From: Cohaesibacter gelatinilyticus
GTDB lineage: Bacteria > Pseudomonadota > Alphaproteobacteria > Rhizobiales > Cohaesibacteraceae
Length of the DNA stretch: 64,000 nucleotides
Assembly (NCBI RefSeq): GCF_900215605.1
Contig: NZ_OBEL01000001.1
Coordinates: forward strand, 868,001 to 932,000
Reading direction: 5' to 3'
The notes below the pieces were generated by a model. The model did no database searches. It was not told the DNA's origin and saw only the letters and a list, made by a program, of their open reading frames with translations. The number at the start of each line of letters is the position of its first letter. Position 1 is the stretch's first letter. Positions 53,785 through 62,437 of this stretch are shown here, in pieces. The position numbers and the translations under genes were made by a program.

Positions 53785-54864
53785 ATGAGCCCTCGTTTTC
53801 ACTCTCTCAAGGTTATTGACGTCAAGCGCGAAACGCCGGACGCGGTTTCTATCGCTTTCGAACTGCCAGAGAATCTGAAGGAAGACTATTCCTATATCCC
53901 TGGCCAATATCTGACCCTGAAAGCCGATATCAATGGTGAGGACGTGCGCCGTTCCTATTCCATTTGTTCCGGCAAAGGCGAGGATATTCGAGTTGCGGTC
54001 AAGAAGATTGATGATGGAATATTCTCCCAGTATGCTAACGATGACATCACTGTTGGCATGAATATGGATATCATGACGCCCATGGGGCGCTTCTATTTGC
54101 CCGAAAATGGAACCGGCGAAGCACGTACCTACGTCGGCTTTGCAGCAGGCTCAGGCATTACGCCCATCATGTCCATTATCAAGGAAGTGATGCAGCGCGA
54201 GCCGGAAAGCCAGTTCTTCCTGTTCTATGGTAACCGTACCTCCCAGACCATTATCTTCAAAGAGCAGCTGGATGATCTGAAGGATCAGTATTTGGGACGC
54301 CTCTCTGTCTATCATATCCTGAGCCGAGAAGAGCAGGAGTTGTCACTTCTGAACGGTCGTTTGGATGAGGAGAAGGTCGAGGCCTTCCTGACGTCCATCC
54401 TGCCAGCAGGCGACATCGACCATGCCTTCCTGTGTGGTCCTGGCGAGATGATAGAAGAAGCTCGCATTGCATTGGAAAAGACCGGTCTTGATAAAGAATG
54501 CATCCATAATGAGCTCTTTACACCAGCTGATGGCTCCGCAAGCCATGAGGCCCACGAAGCAAAGGATGCCAAGGCAGTTGATCATAAGGCCAAGGTGGAT
54601 ATGATCGTCGATGGTGCACGTTATAGTCTGGATCTGGAGCCTGGGGAGACGATCATTGATGCGGCTCTGAAGGCGGATATCGAAGCGCCATTCTCTTGCA
54701 AGGGCGGTATGTGCTGTACCTGTCGTGCCAAGGTTCTGGAAGGTGAAGTGGATATGGCAATCAACTATTCACTGGAACCATGGGAAGTGGAAGCTAATTT
54801 CGTGTTGACTTGTCAATCCCGACCCAAGACCGATAAGGTCGTCGTCGATTTTGACGTTATGTAG
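53785..54864 (+). CDS. paaE: Phenylacetyl-CoA 1,2-epoxidase, reductase subunit PaaE
   Basis: A 359-residue reductase that passes electrons from NADPH via FAD and a [2Fe-2S] centre to PaaA. The FAD domain has VRRSYSICSGKGEDIRVAVK, the NAD domain GFAAGSGITPIMSIIKEVMQ and CGPGEMIEEAR, and the plant-type ferredoxin domain CKGGMCCTCRAKVLEGEVDM. That last domain holds four Cys for the cluster together with LTCQSRP. The ribosome site is AAAGAGG. Last gene of the paaABCDE operon, with a terminator behind it. Confidence 0.97.
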   Translation: MSPRFHSLKVIDVKRETPDAVSIAFELPENLKEDYSYIPGQYLTLKADINGEDVRRSYSICSGKGEDIRVAVKKIDDGIFSQYANDDITVGMNMDIMTPMGRFYLPENGTGEARTYVGFAAGSGITPIMSIIKEVMQREPESQFFLFYGNRTSQTIIFKEQLDDLKDQYLGRLSVYHILSREEQELSLLNGRLDEEKVEAFLTSILPAGDIDHAFLCGPGEMIEEARIALEKTGLDKECIHNELFTPADGSASHEAHEAKDAKAVDHKAKVDMIVDGARYSLDLEPGETIIDAALKADIEAPFSCKGGMCCTCRAKVLEGEVDMAINYSLEPWEVEANFVLTCQSRPKTDKVVVDFDVM

Positions 54865-54891
54865 GCCAATAATTAAGTGGATGATATCGAA

Positions 54892-54926
54892 AGCTGCACA
54901 CGGAAATCCTGTGTGCGGCTTTTTTG
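54892..54926 (+). terminator. Terminator of the paaABCDE operon
   Basis: AGC-GCACAC and GTGTGC-GCT pair with small interruptions (outer AGCTGCACAC, inner GGA/TCC), followed by TTTTTTG. Confidence 0.85.
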
Positions 54927-55077
54927 TATTTGCGTAATTGAGCAAGGATTCATTCTTTGAAAACCATCACATCATAAAATTATACCGACTTGGCCGCATG
55001 AAACAGGTTCTTTCATGGCTTTCGGGTATCCTTAATTCATCGCTTCTCGCGATTGAACGGATCAGATATAGCGGGAT

Positions 55078-55686
55078 ATGAAAATGGTGCAGTGGGACAA
55101 AAGTGAGGTTGAGCAAAAAAACAACGACCGAAGTACGAGTAAAGCAACCTTGATGATGCCAGACCAGAACAACAATCAGTCGACCCGTTTGAACGGATCC
55201 GTGGCCATGAACAGGCAGCGTCAGCAGCTTGTACAAGCGCAAGCACCAGCACCAGCTGTGCGCCGTGGCCCCTATGTCCCGCCACCGCCTAAGGAACAAT
55301 TTCGGGTTACTGCTGATATGCAACAGGCGGATGTAGCGCTTGAGAATGGCAATATTCAACAACCGAGGCAAGTTGCTATCGGAAAGCCTCTTGAAAAGGC
55401 AGTCATCCAGACATCATCGGCATCAATGCTGTCTAAGATGTCAATATTAAAGCCATATTGTGCCAAAGTGATGAAGGATCTTTCTCTCTTGAAAAGAGAG
55501 GATTTGCACAAAATGGCCATTGGCTTGGTGGCCTATCTGTTCCTGATTGGCGGAGCGGTTAGTGGTGCAGTGGTTGGCGGGGATCGCTTCTTCAAATTCC
55601 TGAGCTCTCACATGTATGATATGAGCAGCGATATGAATGCAGATCAGATACAGCGTGGAATGAAGACGGCAAGTCTCAAGCGATAG
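55078..55686 (+). CDS. Hypothetical Gln/Asn-rich protein with one C-terminal membrane helix
   Basis: A 202-residue protein that I do not recognise. The first 140 residues are polar and rich in Gln, Asn, Ser and Pro (ending with AQAPAPAVRRGPYVPPPPK), likely disordered. A basic helix (LSLLKREDLHKM) precedes one strong membrane segment at about 148-168 (GLVAYLFLIGGAVSGAVVGG). About 35 residues follow. An in-frame ATG at 55084 has a better ribosome spacing. It sits inside the phenylacetate island between paaE and paaR, but nothing ties it to that pathway. Confidence 0.65.
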   Translation: MKMVQWDKSEVEQKNNDRSTSKATLMMPDQNNNQSTRLNGSVAMNRQRQQLVQAQAPAPAVRRGPYVPPPPKEQFRVTADMQQADVALENGNIQQPRQVAIGKPLEKAVIQTSSASMLSKMSILKPYCAKVMKDLSLLKREDLHKMAIGLVAYLFLIGGAVSGAVVGGDRFFKFLSSHMYDMSSDMNADQIQRGMKTASLKR

Positions 55687-55710
55687 AAATCTGCAAGTCT
55701 GAAACAAGAT

Positions 55711-55730
55711 AAAGCGGGCAAGGCCCGCTT
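55711..55730. terminator. Hairpin between the two convergent hypothetical genes
   Basis: AAGCGGGC-AAG-GCCCGCTT is a perfect eight-pair hairpin with a modest T-run on the minus strand (CTTTATCTTG), so bidirectional stopping is likely but not strong. Confidence 0.7.
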
Positions 55731-55757
55731 CATATTCTAAACCAGATAAGATCTCAC

Positions 55758-56336
55758 CTATTTGGCAATCGCAAAGGGCAAGGATATTTGATCCTGCTTT
55801 TCCGAATATTTATCTTTGATCACATAATGCGATTCATATTGGCCTTCCGGAAGACCAGTCAGGTCCACGGTCAGATTCAGATGTACTTCCTTGTTGTTGG
55901 CTCCGAGGGGTAGGTCGATTTTCAAAAAATCCGACCGTCGCAGAATAACTCTGCCAGTTGCATCGGAGAGAGAGAAGTCAATCCGGAATCCCGCTTCCCG
56001 TTCGCCGCTGGTGGTCGTCCCATAGGTAAAGCCAATGGGTTCCGCATAAATTATGTGAGTTTCATTGGGTTTGAAAACTGCTGACTCTTTGGGCGTGAAG
56101 CGACGAAATGAATAGATTTCCTGCACATATTGAGCGTTGCGTACTTTCATTGGCAGCTTGGCCCAAACTTTGTCGGACATTTCCAGCAATACATCATATG
56201 CTGCGACTGGCTGGCTGGCAGCCAGTAGATCTTCAATTTTCTTTGCAGAGTTTGTCAACTCTCCAGCATAGGCTGAAACACACAAAGATGTTACGACAGC
56301 CAATCCAAATGTAACGCGACGCAAAGTATTGATCAT
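55758..56336 (-). CDS. Hypothetical secreted beta-rich protein
   Basis: A 192-residue exported protein without a recognised family. A signal peptide (VTFGLAVVTSLCVSAYA, cleavage at AYA-GEL) precedes a helical part (LTNSAKKIEDLLAASQPVAA) and a beta-rich domain. The domain has the patterns PNETHIIYAEPIGFTYG, FRIDFSLSDATGRVIL and LTGLPEGQYESHYVIKDKYS. It may be a periplasmic immunoglobulin-like domain. ATG 56336 follows a strong GGGGAGG site. It converges on the Gln-rich gene and lies just downstream of paaR on the same strand. Confidence 0.75.
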   Translation of the reverse strand: MINTLRRVTFGLAVVTSLCVSAYAGELTNSAKKIEDLLAASQPVAAYDVLLEMSDKVWAKLPMKVRNAQYVQEIYSFRRFTPKESAVFKPNETHIIYAEPIGFTYGTTTSGEREAGFRIDFSLSDATGRVILRRSDFLKIDLPLGANNKEVHLNLTVDLTGLPEGQYESHYVIKDKYSEKQDQISLPFAIAK

Positions 56337-56513
56337 CAAAATCCTCCCCACTAGTGCTCAGGCAATCCGATTTGGTCACTATCTTCCCATTATGCCGAAT
56401 TATGAAAATAGATGGGAACTAATTGAGCAAAATCGGACTGGTAACTCGCTATTGGGGACAACTGAATTAGGTTAGGAAATGCAGATGAGTAATGGAGAGA
56501 ATGAGCATTGCCG

Positions 56514-57125
56514 TCACGTACCTGCTGATGATTGTAAATGCCGTGTGCCGTCGATGATCAGATTTGTGACCAATTCAGCATAATCAGTTCTGGTAAGATC
56601 ACCGGTGGGGCGGAACCATAAATATGTCCAATTAAGGATCCCAAACAGGCTCATGGTCACCGGCATGATCATCTTATCGCGCGAAGCGACTGCTGGGCTG
56701 GCTGCAATCACTGCATCAGCAAAAATGGTGACAAGATCACGCTCCAATTGCTTCAGTCCGACCTGACGTTCTTTGGGAAGGAAGGATAGTTCATTGATTT
56801 GCAGCTTGTGCTTGTCATCTGCATCTTCATAAGCCAGCAAAAGGGCAGTAACCAAGGCCTGCAATTGTGCCTTGGGGGGAAGATCGCCATTCACTGCCGC
56901 CTGTACTTCATTCAGCAATTCTTCCAGGTGCACCTGGATGATATCAGTCAGCAACGCTTCCTTGTTTTCATAATAATGATAGAGAAGTGCCTTGGAAAAT
57001 CCACACGTCTTGGCGATCTGTGCCATCGAGGTTTTGTCGTAGCCCTGGGCTGCAAAAACCTTAGCGGATTGGTCCAGAATTGAGCGGCGTTTACTGCCAT
57101 AATCAGCAGCGCGTGTACGGGCCAT
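56514..57125 (-). CDS. paaR: TetR family regulator of phenylacetate genes, PaaR-type
   Basis: A 203-residue TetR repressor. Helix-turn-helix: RSILDQSAKVFAAQGYDKTS, MAQIAKTCGFSKALLYHYYE and NKEALLTDIIQVHLEELLNE. The ligand part carries LSFLPKERQVGLKQLERDLV and FGILNWTYLWFRPTGDLTRT, which is typical of PaaR-like regulators next to paa genes in alpha- and betaproteobacteria. It presumably responds to phenylacetyl-CoA or a related thioester. ATG 57125 has GGAA upstream; frames opening at 57137 and 57167 are alternatives. Confidence 0.85.
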   Translation of the reverse strand: MARTRAADYGSKRRSILDQSAKVFAAQGYDKTSMAQIAKTCGFSKALLYHYYENKEALLTDIIQVHLEELLNEVQAAVNGDLPPKAQLQALVTALLLAYEDADDKHKLQINELSFLPKERQVGLKQLERDLVTIFADAVIAASPAVASRDKMIMPVTMSLFGILNWTYLWFRPTGDLTRTDYAELVTNLIIDGTRHLQSSAGT

Positions 57126-57339
57126 GGATTTTTCCATTTCAGCGAATGAAGGGGCGATCCTTGCCACTAGCCGCTAACAGATCCCTTGTTGGTCTTGCTT
57201 GATCAGGAGCTATTCGTCGTCTATGGCGCGAATGCGCTACTCATATAGCACTTGTCCGGCGAAGGAAATGGGAGAGTTGTGCGCGTAAACGTCAAAACCC
57301 CGGCTCTTTCACCGAAAAGAGTGATTAAATGGCAAATTA

Positions 57340-57497
57340 TGGAGCCCAAAACGGCTTTTGCCCCAAGGGGCGCCAGAAGATCAGGATCAAAACCTATGTT
57401 GCGGTATAGGGACCAAGATCCTCCCTCTATGATCTTCTGGCAGCCATAGTGATAGCTTTCCTTTCCCAAAAAGCTCTCACCAATTGTTTGGGCTCCA
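57340..57497. repeat. Nested inverted repeat downstream of paaK
   Basis: Outer arms TGGAGCCCAAA (57340-57350) and TTTGGGCTCCA (57487-57497), middle arms GCCAGAAGATCA (57372-57383) and TGATCTTCTGGC (57430-57441), and inner GGATC / GATCC share one centre near 57404-57419. GCCCCAAGGGGC at about 57360-57371 is a further palindrome. The 57126-57524 region has no convincing gene; a 127-codon minus frame covers it but overlaps paaK. Confidence 0.7.
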
Positions 57498-57524
57498 CAC
57501 TTTGGGGTGGAACGGCGAACGACC

Positions 57525-58838
57525 TCAATTCTCTTTTGGTCGTAAATCCACAACCCGTTGGGCTTTACCAAGAGAACGCTCGACGGAATGTGGCGCACCA
57601 ACATCGACTTTGACGGAAATGCCGATGTTATTCTTCACATGAGTCGCCAATTCGCGTGCACTGGCCTCACGGTGATTGTCTGATCCAGCTTCATCAGTTG
57701 CTTCCACCCGCACCAGCATACGATCCATGCGGCCAGAACGGGACAATTCGATTTGATAATGCGGTGCAAGCCCCCCACAGCGTAGCAATTGCTCTTCAAT
57801 CTGGGTTGGGAAGACATTCACGCCACGAATGATCATCATGTCGTCAGAACGACCGGTGATCTTCTCAATACGGCGCATGGAGCGCGCTGTACCAGGCAAC
57901 AAGGTTGTCAGATCGCGTGTGCGATAACGAATAACCGGCAGGCCTTCTTTGGTCAGTGTGGTAAAAACCAACTCACCTTCTTCGCCATCTTCTTTTACTT
58001 CGCCTGTAATCGGGTCAATGATTTCCGGGTAGAAATGATCTTCCCAGATATGCAGGCCGTCTTTGGTTTCTACACATTCATTGGCGACACCGGGTCCCAT
58101 AACCTCAGACAGGCCATAGATATCGACCGCATGCATGTCGAAAGCTTGCTCGATCTCACAGCGCATCTTGTTGGTCCATGGCTCGGCACCAAAGATGCCC
58201 ACCTTCAGTGAAGATGTGCGTGGATCAATGCCTTCTTTGCGGAACTCATCAAGAATGGACAGCATGTAAGATGGGGTGACCATGATGATATCGGGTTCGA
58301 AATCCTGAATGAGACGCACTTGACGCTCAGTCATGCCACCTGACATGGGAATAACAGTCGCACCCAGGGCTTCAGCGCCATAATGCGCACCCAAGCCACC
58401 AGTAAAAAGGCCGTAGCCATAGGCGATATGGATCTTGTGGCCCGGGCGACCGCCTGCAGCGCGGATGGAACGTGCGACAACGCTGGACCAGGTCTCGATA
58501 TCTTTCTTGGTATAACCAACGACAGTAGGCTTGCCGGTTGTACCAGAGGATGCATGAACGCGAACGATTTGCTCGCGGGGTACCGCAAACAGACCAAACG
58601 GATAATTGTCACGCAGATCTTGTTTGGTTGTGAAAGGAAATTTGGCCAGATCAGCCAAGGTTTTCAGATCGTCCGGATGCACGCCGGCTTCATCGAAGCT
58701 CTTGCGATAAAAAGGCACATTTTCATAAGCGTGACGAACGGACCATTCCATCCGCTCTAGCTGCGTGGCGGCAATCTCGTCACGGGATGCAGTTTCAATC
58801 GCGTCTAGCTCACCAGCTTTTGGTGACAAATCAAGCAT
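57525..58838 (-). CDS. paaK: Phenylacetate--CoA ligase PaaK
   Basis: A 437-residue adenylate-forming enzyme that activates phenylacetate to phenylacetyl-CoA with ATP. The P-loop is RVHASSGTTGKPTVVGYTKK. It has YGYGLFTGGLGAHYGAEALG, PMSGGMTERQVRLIQDFEPD, the adenylate motif YGLSEVMGPGVANEC and the C-terminal lid GRSDDMMIIRGVNVFPTQIE. ATG 58838 has a strong GAGGGAGG site. It is third in the minus-strand order paaG, paaI, paaK and makes the pathway's entry substrate and the effector of both regulators. Confidence 0.97.
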   Translation of the reverse strand: MLDLSPKAGELDAIETASRDEIAATQLERMEWSVRHAYENVPFYRKSFDEAGVHPDDLKTLADLAKFPFTTKQDLRDNYPFGLFAVPREQIVRVHASSGTTGKPTVVGYTKKDIETWSSVVARSIRAAGGRPGHKIHIAYGYGLFTGGLGAHYGAEALGATVIPMSGGMTERQVRLIQDFEPDIIMVTPSYMLSILDEFRKEGIDPRTSSLKVGIFGAEPWTNKMRCEIEQAFDMHAVDIYGLSEVMGPGVANECVETKDGLHIWEDHFYPEIIDPITGEVKEDGEEGELVFTTLTKEGLPVIRYRTRDLTTLLPGTARSMRRIEKITGRSDDMMIIRGVNVFPTQIEEQLLRCGGLAPHYQIELSRSGRMDRMLVRVEATDEAGSDNHREASARELATHVKNNIGISVKVDVGAPHSVERSLGKAQRVVDLRPKEN

Positions 58839-58932
58839 GTATTCCTCCCTCAAACACCGGCTCCTCCTGCCGGTTGGCCGCATATCAGCAGGCCAATATT
58901 CAAATATTGATCAACCGGGGTAAAGCATCTGG

Positions 58933-59391
58933 CTATTCGTCTGCCAAACGGGCGCCCGGCACCAATTCCCCTTTGATATTGCGGCTATTGCCGCGAAATT
59001 CTGCGATGATCTGGCCCTGTTCATTGCGTATGGTTACGTCATAAACACCGCTGCGACCGGCAAGAGAGCGCTCAACAGCTTCAGCGCTAAGGCGCTCGCC
59101 CAATTTGCCAGGAGCCAAGTAAGTGATGGAGCATTGCTGGGCAACAGTATTGATATTGTGACTGTTGCAGGCAAAGGCAAAGGCTGAATCCGCAAAGGTG
59201 AAAATATAGCCACCATGGCAGGTGCCATGACCGTTGCTCATTTCCTCGCGGATCACCATGCTCATTCGGGCGTACCCTGAGCGCACTTCTTCCAACACCA
59301 TTCCCAATTTTTGCGTAGCTGGGTCAGCGTCCCACATTGCCTGTGCTGCTGCCTGTGCCAGGGTGTCCTTATCGGTAAAAACCTGTCCCAT
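58933..59391 (-). CDS. paaI: Hydroxyphenylacetyl-CoA thioesterase PaaI
   Basis: A 152-residue hotdog-fold thioesterase that clears dead-end hydroxyphenylacetyl-CoA and frees CoA. The active-site segment GHGTCHGGYIFTFADSAFAF is followed by NTVAQQCSITYLAPGKLGER and by EQGQIIAEFRGNSR. ATG 59391 has GGAGG six bases upstream; the TTG directly before it is not needed. It lies 37 bases after paaG and 94 before paaK. Confidence 0.95.
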   Translation of the reverse strand: MGQVFTDKDTLAQAAAQAMWDADPATQKLGMVLEEVRSGYARMSMVIREEMSNGHGTCHGGYIFTFADSAFAFACNSHNINTVAQQCSITYLAPGKLGERLSAEAVERSLAGRSGVYDVTIRNEQGQIIAEFRGNSRNIKGELVPGARLADE

Positions 59392-59428
59392 CAAAGTCCT
59401 CCTCTTTCACGACCAAATTCGATCAGAC

Positions 59429-60226
59429 CTAGCGACGGCCTGTGAAATTAGGAGCGCGCTTTTCCATGAAGGCCATCACGCCTTCAATATAGTCTGGCGT
59501 GCGTCCGGCTTCGCCCTGATAATCCCGTTCCAGATCCAGTTGCTCATCAAGACTGTTGGAAGCGGAGGCATTCAGGGCTTGCTTGATCAAGCCAAGACCG
59601 ATGGTAGGTTGAGTTGCAAGATGCTTCGCGAGGGCAATGGCTTCTTCCATCAAGGCTTCATCATCAACTGCACGATAGATCAAGCCCCATTCCTCTGCCT
59701 TCTCAGCTGAGATTGGCTCCGCCAGCAAACACAAGGCACGAGCACGGGCATCACCCAACAGACGTGGCAAGAAATAGGTGCCGCCAGAATCTGGAACCAA
59801 GCCGATTTTTGCAAAGGCTTGCAGGAACTTGGCGCGTTTGGCGGCCAGAACAATGTCACAGGCCAGCGCAATATTCGCGCCTGCGCCAGCAGCAACGCCA
59901 TTCACGGCGCAAACCACCGGAATGGACAGGCTGCGCAACTTGCGAATGAGTGGATTGTAATAGGCCTCAATGGTCTGCGTCAGATCGGGAGGAGGGGCGT
60001 TCGGGTCAGGTTTTACACGGTCCCCCAAATCCTGTCCGGCGCAAAATCCTTTTCCAGAAGCGGTCAGTACCAGAGCGCGACAGCTCTCGTCTTGTTCCAC
60101 GTCTACAAGTGCCGCCATCAGAGCCTTATGCATCTCCTCGTTAAAGGAATTCAACTTGTCCGGCCGGTTCAGCGTCAGAATCACATAGCCGTCCTGACGG
60201 TTCACCAATATCGGGGCTTCGCTCAT
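59429..60226 (-). CDS. paaG: 1,2-epoxyphenylacetyl-CoA isomerase PaaG
   Basis: A 265-residue crotonase-fold enzyme that turns the ring epoxide into the oxepin-CoA. Oxyanion-hole strands: LTASGKGFCAGQDLGDRVKP and PVVCAVNGVAAGAGANIALA. FAKIGLVPDSGGTYFLPRLL carries the conserved acidic residue of isomerases. LERDYQGEAGRTPDYIEGVM at the C-terminus is typical of PaaG. First gene of the minus-strand paaGIK unit; its promoter faces the paaN promoter. Confidence 0.95.
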   Translation of the reverse strand: MSEAPILVNRQDGYVILTLNRPDKLNSFNEEMHKALMAALVDVEQDESCRALVLTASGKGFCAGQDLGDRVKPDPNAPPPDLTQTIEAYYNPLIRKLRSLSIPVVCAVNGVAAGAGANIALACDIVLAAKRAKFLQAFAKIGLVPDSGGTYFLPRLLGDARARALCLLAEPISAEKAEEWGLIYRAVDDEALMEEAIALAKHLATQPTIGLGLIKQALNASASNSLDEQLDLERDYQGEAGRTPDYIEGVMAFMEKRAPNFTGRR

Positions 60227-60577
60227 GACAATGTCCTCCCAGAAATCATAGCGACAAACATGGAATATGAAATCAATGGCACTTTATTACTACTCACATC
60301 ATATTTGAGATTTATTCTTTCGGTAAAATCTCGATGTTATAGAAAAAATTACTTGCATTGACTGTCCGGTCGGTTAATTATTGGAGAAACAAGAACCAAC
60401 TGTCAATGCATCAAATTCTGAAATTTTGAAAACTTCGAAGATTTCTCATCCATCCACCCAGAGTGGAGCGAAGGCAAAGAAGTAAGATGTAGAGATAGTG
60501 AAAGGATAAAAAAGCGCCAATGTCCTGGTCCGTGAGATGTGGATGATGGTGCGTTGTTCAGGAGAGGGAACAAGTGG
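60227..60577. other. Divergent promoter region between paaG and paaN
   Basis: 351 bases, AT-rich to about 60460, with the dyad annotated at 60361-60374. A possible plus-strand promoter TTGCAT (60353-60358) with AATTAT (60376-60381) brackets that dyad. No small gene was found. Confidence 0.5.
60361..60374. promoter_or_regulatory. Candidate PaaR operator
   Basis: ACTGTCCGGTCGGT matches its reverse complement at 10 of 14 positions around a CCGG centre. GC-rich CCGACCGG-type dyads are common for TetR regulators of aromatic pathways. It lies between divergent paaG and paaN. Confidence 0.5.
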
Positions 60578-62236
60578 ATGACCAGTTTTTTTGAAAGGCA
60601 TCAGGCCACACTTCAAAAAGCGTGCGAGACAAGCCGGACAAGAACCTATTGGGCTGCCTATCCCGAAGCGCCTTCTGGCAAGATTTATGGCGAAACTGCC
60701 AAAGCAGATGCGCAAAGCACTTTCGACGCCATGCTGGGCCAGACCTTCGATCTTGGTCAACCAAACAATGGTGGCGCTGTTGGTGGTGAGGTCTCACCAT
60801 TTGGTCTCGAGATGAATATCTCATATCCAGACGCCGATGTAGAGCAGCTTGTTACAGCTTCCAAGGAAGCTGGAAAGGCTTGGGGCAAGGCGTCTGTAGA
60901 AGATCGCGTCGGTGTTGCATTGGAATGGCTGGATCGTTTGAACAAGCAATCTTTCCTGATCGCCAATGCTGTGATGCATACTTCCGGTCAGGCCTTCATG
61001 ATGGCGTTTCAGGCTGGTGGTCCGCACGCTCAGGACCGTGGTCTGGAAGCAGTTGCCTATGCTTACGACGAAATGGCGAAGCTGCCAGGACAGGTGCGTT
61101 GGGAAAAGCCACAAGGCAAAAATGATCCATTATTGCTGGATAAAACCTTCCGCATCGTGCCGCGTGGTGTGGCACTGGTGATTGGTTGTGCAACATTCCC
61201 AACCTGGAATACCTATCCGGGACTTTTTGCAAGTCTGGTCACCGGCAATCCAGTGATTGTGAAGCCGCATCCTGCTGCTATCCTGCCTCTGGCCGTCTCA
61301 TTGAAAATTGGCCGGGAAGTGCTGACAGAGGCCGGTTTTGATCCAAATGTTTTGTTGCTGGCAGCGGACAATGCTGATGCGCCAAAGACCAAGGACTATG
61401 TGACTCATAAGGATGTCGCCATCATAGACTTTACCGGGTCTTCTACATTTGGTCAGTGGGTGCGTGAGAATGCAGGCAATGCGCTGGTTTATACCGAAGA
61501 AGCTGGTGTGAATTCCATCGTCATCGATAGCACCGACAATTTCCGTGGGATGACGTCAAACATCGCTTTCTCACTGTCTCTCTATACGGGCCAGATGTGT
61601 ACTGCTCCGCAGAATATCTATATTCCGCGTGGCGGCATTGAAACCGATCAAGGCCATAAGAGCTTTGATGAAGTTGCAGAAGGCATCAAGATCGGCTTGG
61701 ACAAACTATTGGGTGATCCAGCTCGTGCTGCTGCCATTCTCGGTGCTGTGCAGAATGAGGCGACCATTGGGCGCATCAATAGTGTTCAGTCTCTTGGCCG
61801 TGTCGTGCGCGAAAGTAATGAAGTTGAAGGCATGAATGGTGCACGCTCGGCAACGCCGACTGTGGTCGCCGTCGATGCGAAGGATGAAGGCGCGTATCTG
61901 GAAGAGCGCTTTGGCCCGATTTCCTTTGTAATCGCAACGGACAGCACCGGTCAATCAATCGAGATTGCATCCAGCTCAGCCAAGACCAAGGGCGCAATCA
62001 CTGCGGCACTCTATACCACATCAGAAGATGTGATTGATCAGGCAGCCGATGCTTTCGCGTGGGGTGGTGCTCCGCTTTCAGTGAATTTGACTGGTGGTAT
62101 CTTCGTCAATCAGTCAGCAGCTTACTCCGATTTCCATGTAACCGGTGCAAACCCGGCAGGCAATGCAGCCCTGACCGATGCCGCCTTCGTTGCAAATCGT
62201 TTCCGGGTCGCGACGCTGCGTCGCCAAGTTGGGTAA
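60578..62236 (+). CDS. paaN: Phenylacetate degradation aldehyde dehydrogenase PaaN
   Basis: A 552-residue aldehyde dehydrogenase of the PaaN branch. The N-terminal part contains YWAAYPEAPSGKIYGETAKA, which is specific to this branch. It has VIGCATFPTWNTYPGLFASL, the cofactor strand FTGSSTFGQWVRENAG, and the catalytic Cys in YTGQMCTAPQNIYIPRGGI. PaaN oxidises the ring-opened semialdehyde, but unlike PaaZ it has no C-terminal MaoC hydratase domain, so ring hydrolysis must be done by another protein. ATG 60578 has a GAGGGA site. First gene of a plus-strand unit followed by an ABC importer. Confidence 0.92.
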   Translation: MTSFFERHQATLQKACETSRTRTYWAAYPEAPSGKIYGETAKADAQSTFDAMLGQTFDLGQPNNGGAVGGEVSPFGLEMNISYPDADVEQLVTASKEAGKAWGKASVEDRVGVALEWLDRLNKQSFLIANAVMHTSGQAFMMAFQAGGPHAQDRGLEAVAYAYDEMAKLPGQVRWEKPQGKNDPLLLDKTFRIVPRGVALVIGCATFPTWNTYPGLFASLVTGNPVIVKPHPAAILPLAVSLKIGREVLTEAGFDPNVLLLAADNADAPKTKDYVTHKDVAIIDFTGSSTFGQWVRENAGNALVYTEEAGVNSIVIDSTDNFRGMTSNIAFSLSLYTGQMCTAPQNIYIPRGGIETDQGHKSFDEVAEGIKIGLDKLLGDPARAAAILGAVQNEATIGRINSVQSLGRVVRESNEVEGMNGARSATPTVVAVDAKDEGAYLEERFGPISFVIATDSTGQSIEIASSSAKTKGAITAALYTTSEDVIDQAADAFAWGGAPLSVNLTGGIFVNQSAAYSDFHVTGANPAGNAALTDAAFVANRFRVATLRRQVG

Positions 62237-62304
62237 CCCAACCTGTTTTTCGGTCTCTTTTCAAGGGAGGAGACCTTGTCAGAAGCGGTCGGGTACGCCC
62301 GACC
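62228..62304 (+). other. Three palindromes in tandem after paaN
   Basis: GTTGGGTAACCCAAC (62228-62242, overlapping the stop codon), GGTCTC/GAGACC (62252-62275) and GGTCGGG-TACG-CCCGACC (62287-62304) follow one another. None has a long T-run. They could stop part of the transcription before the importer genes or protect the paaN message. Confidence 0.55.
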
Positions 62305-62437
62305 ACATCAAGGTAGGTTCTTCATCACTTGATCCTGCTTTTTACATTTTCAGTTTGATCTCTCGATCAATGCCCGGGTTGGAGGACCCAATGAGAGATC
62401 TGAACCACGTACTCATACCATCTGGGAGGAATTGACT

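Noticed and set aside
57221-57604. Minus-strand frame of 127 codons through the inverted repeat
   Set aside because: It overlaps the 3' end of paaK in another frame and its content follows the palindromic DNA. It may be a chance frame.
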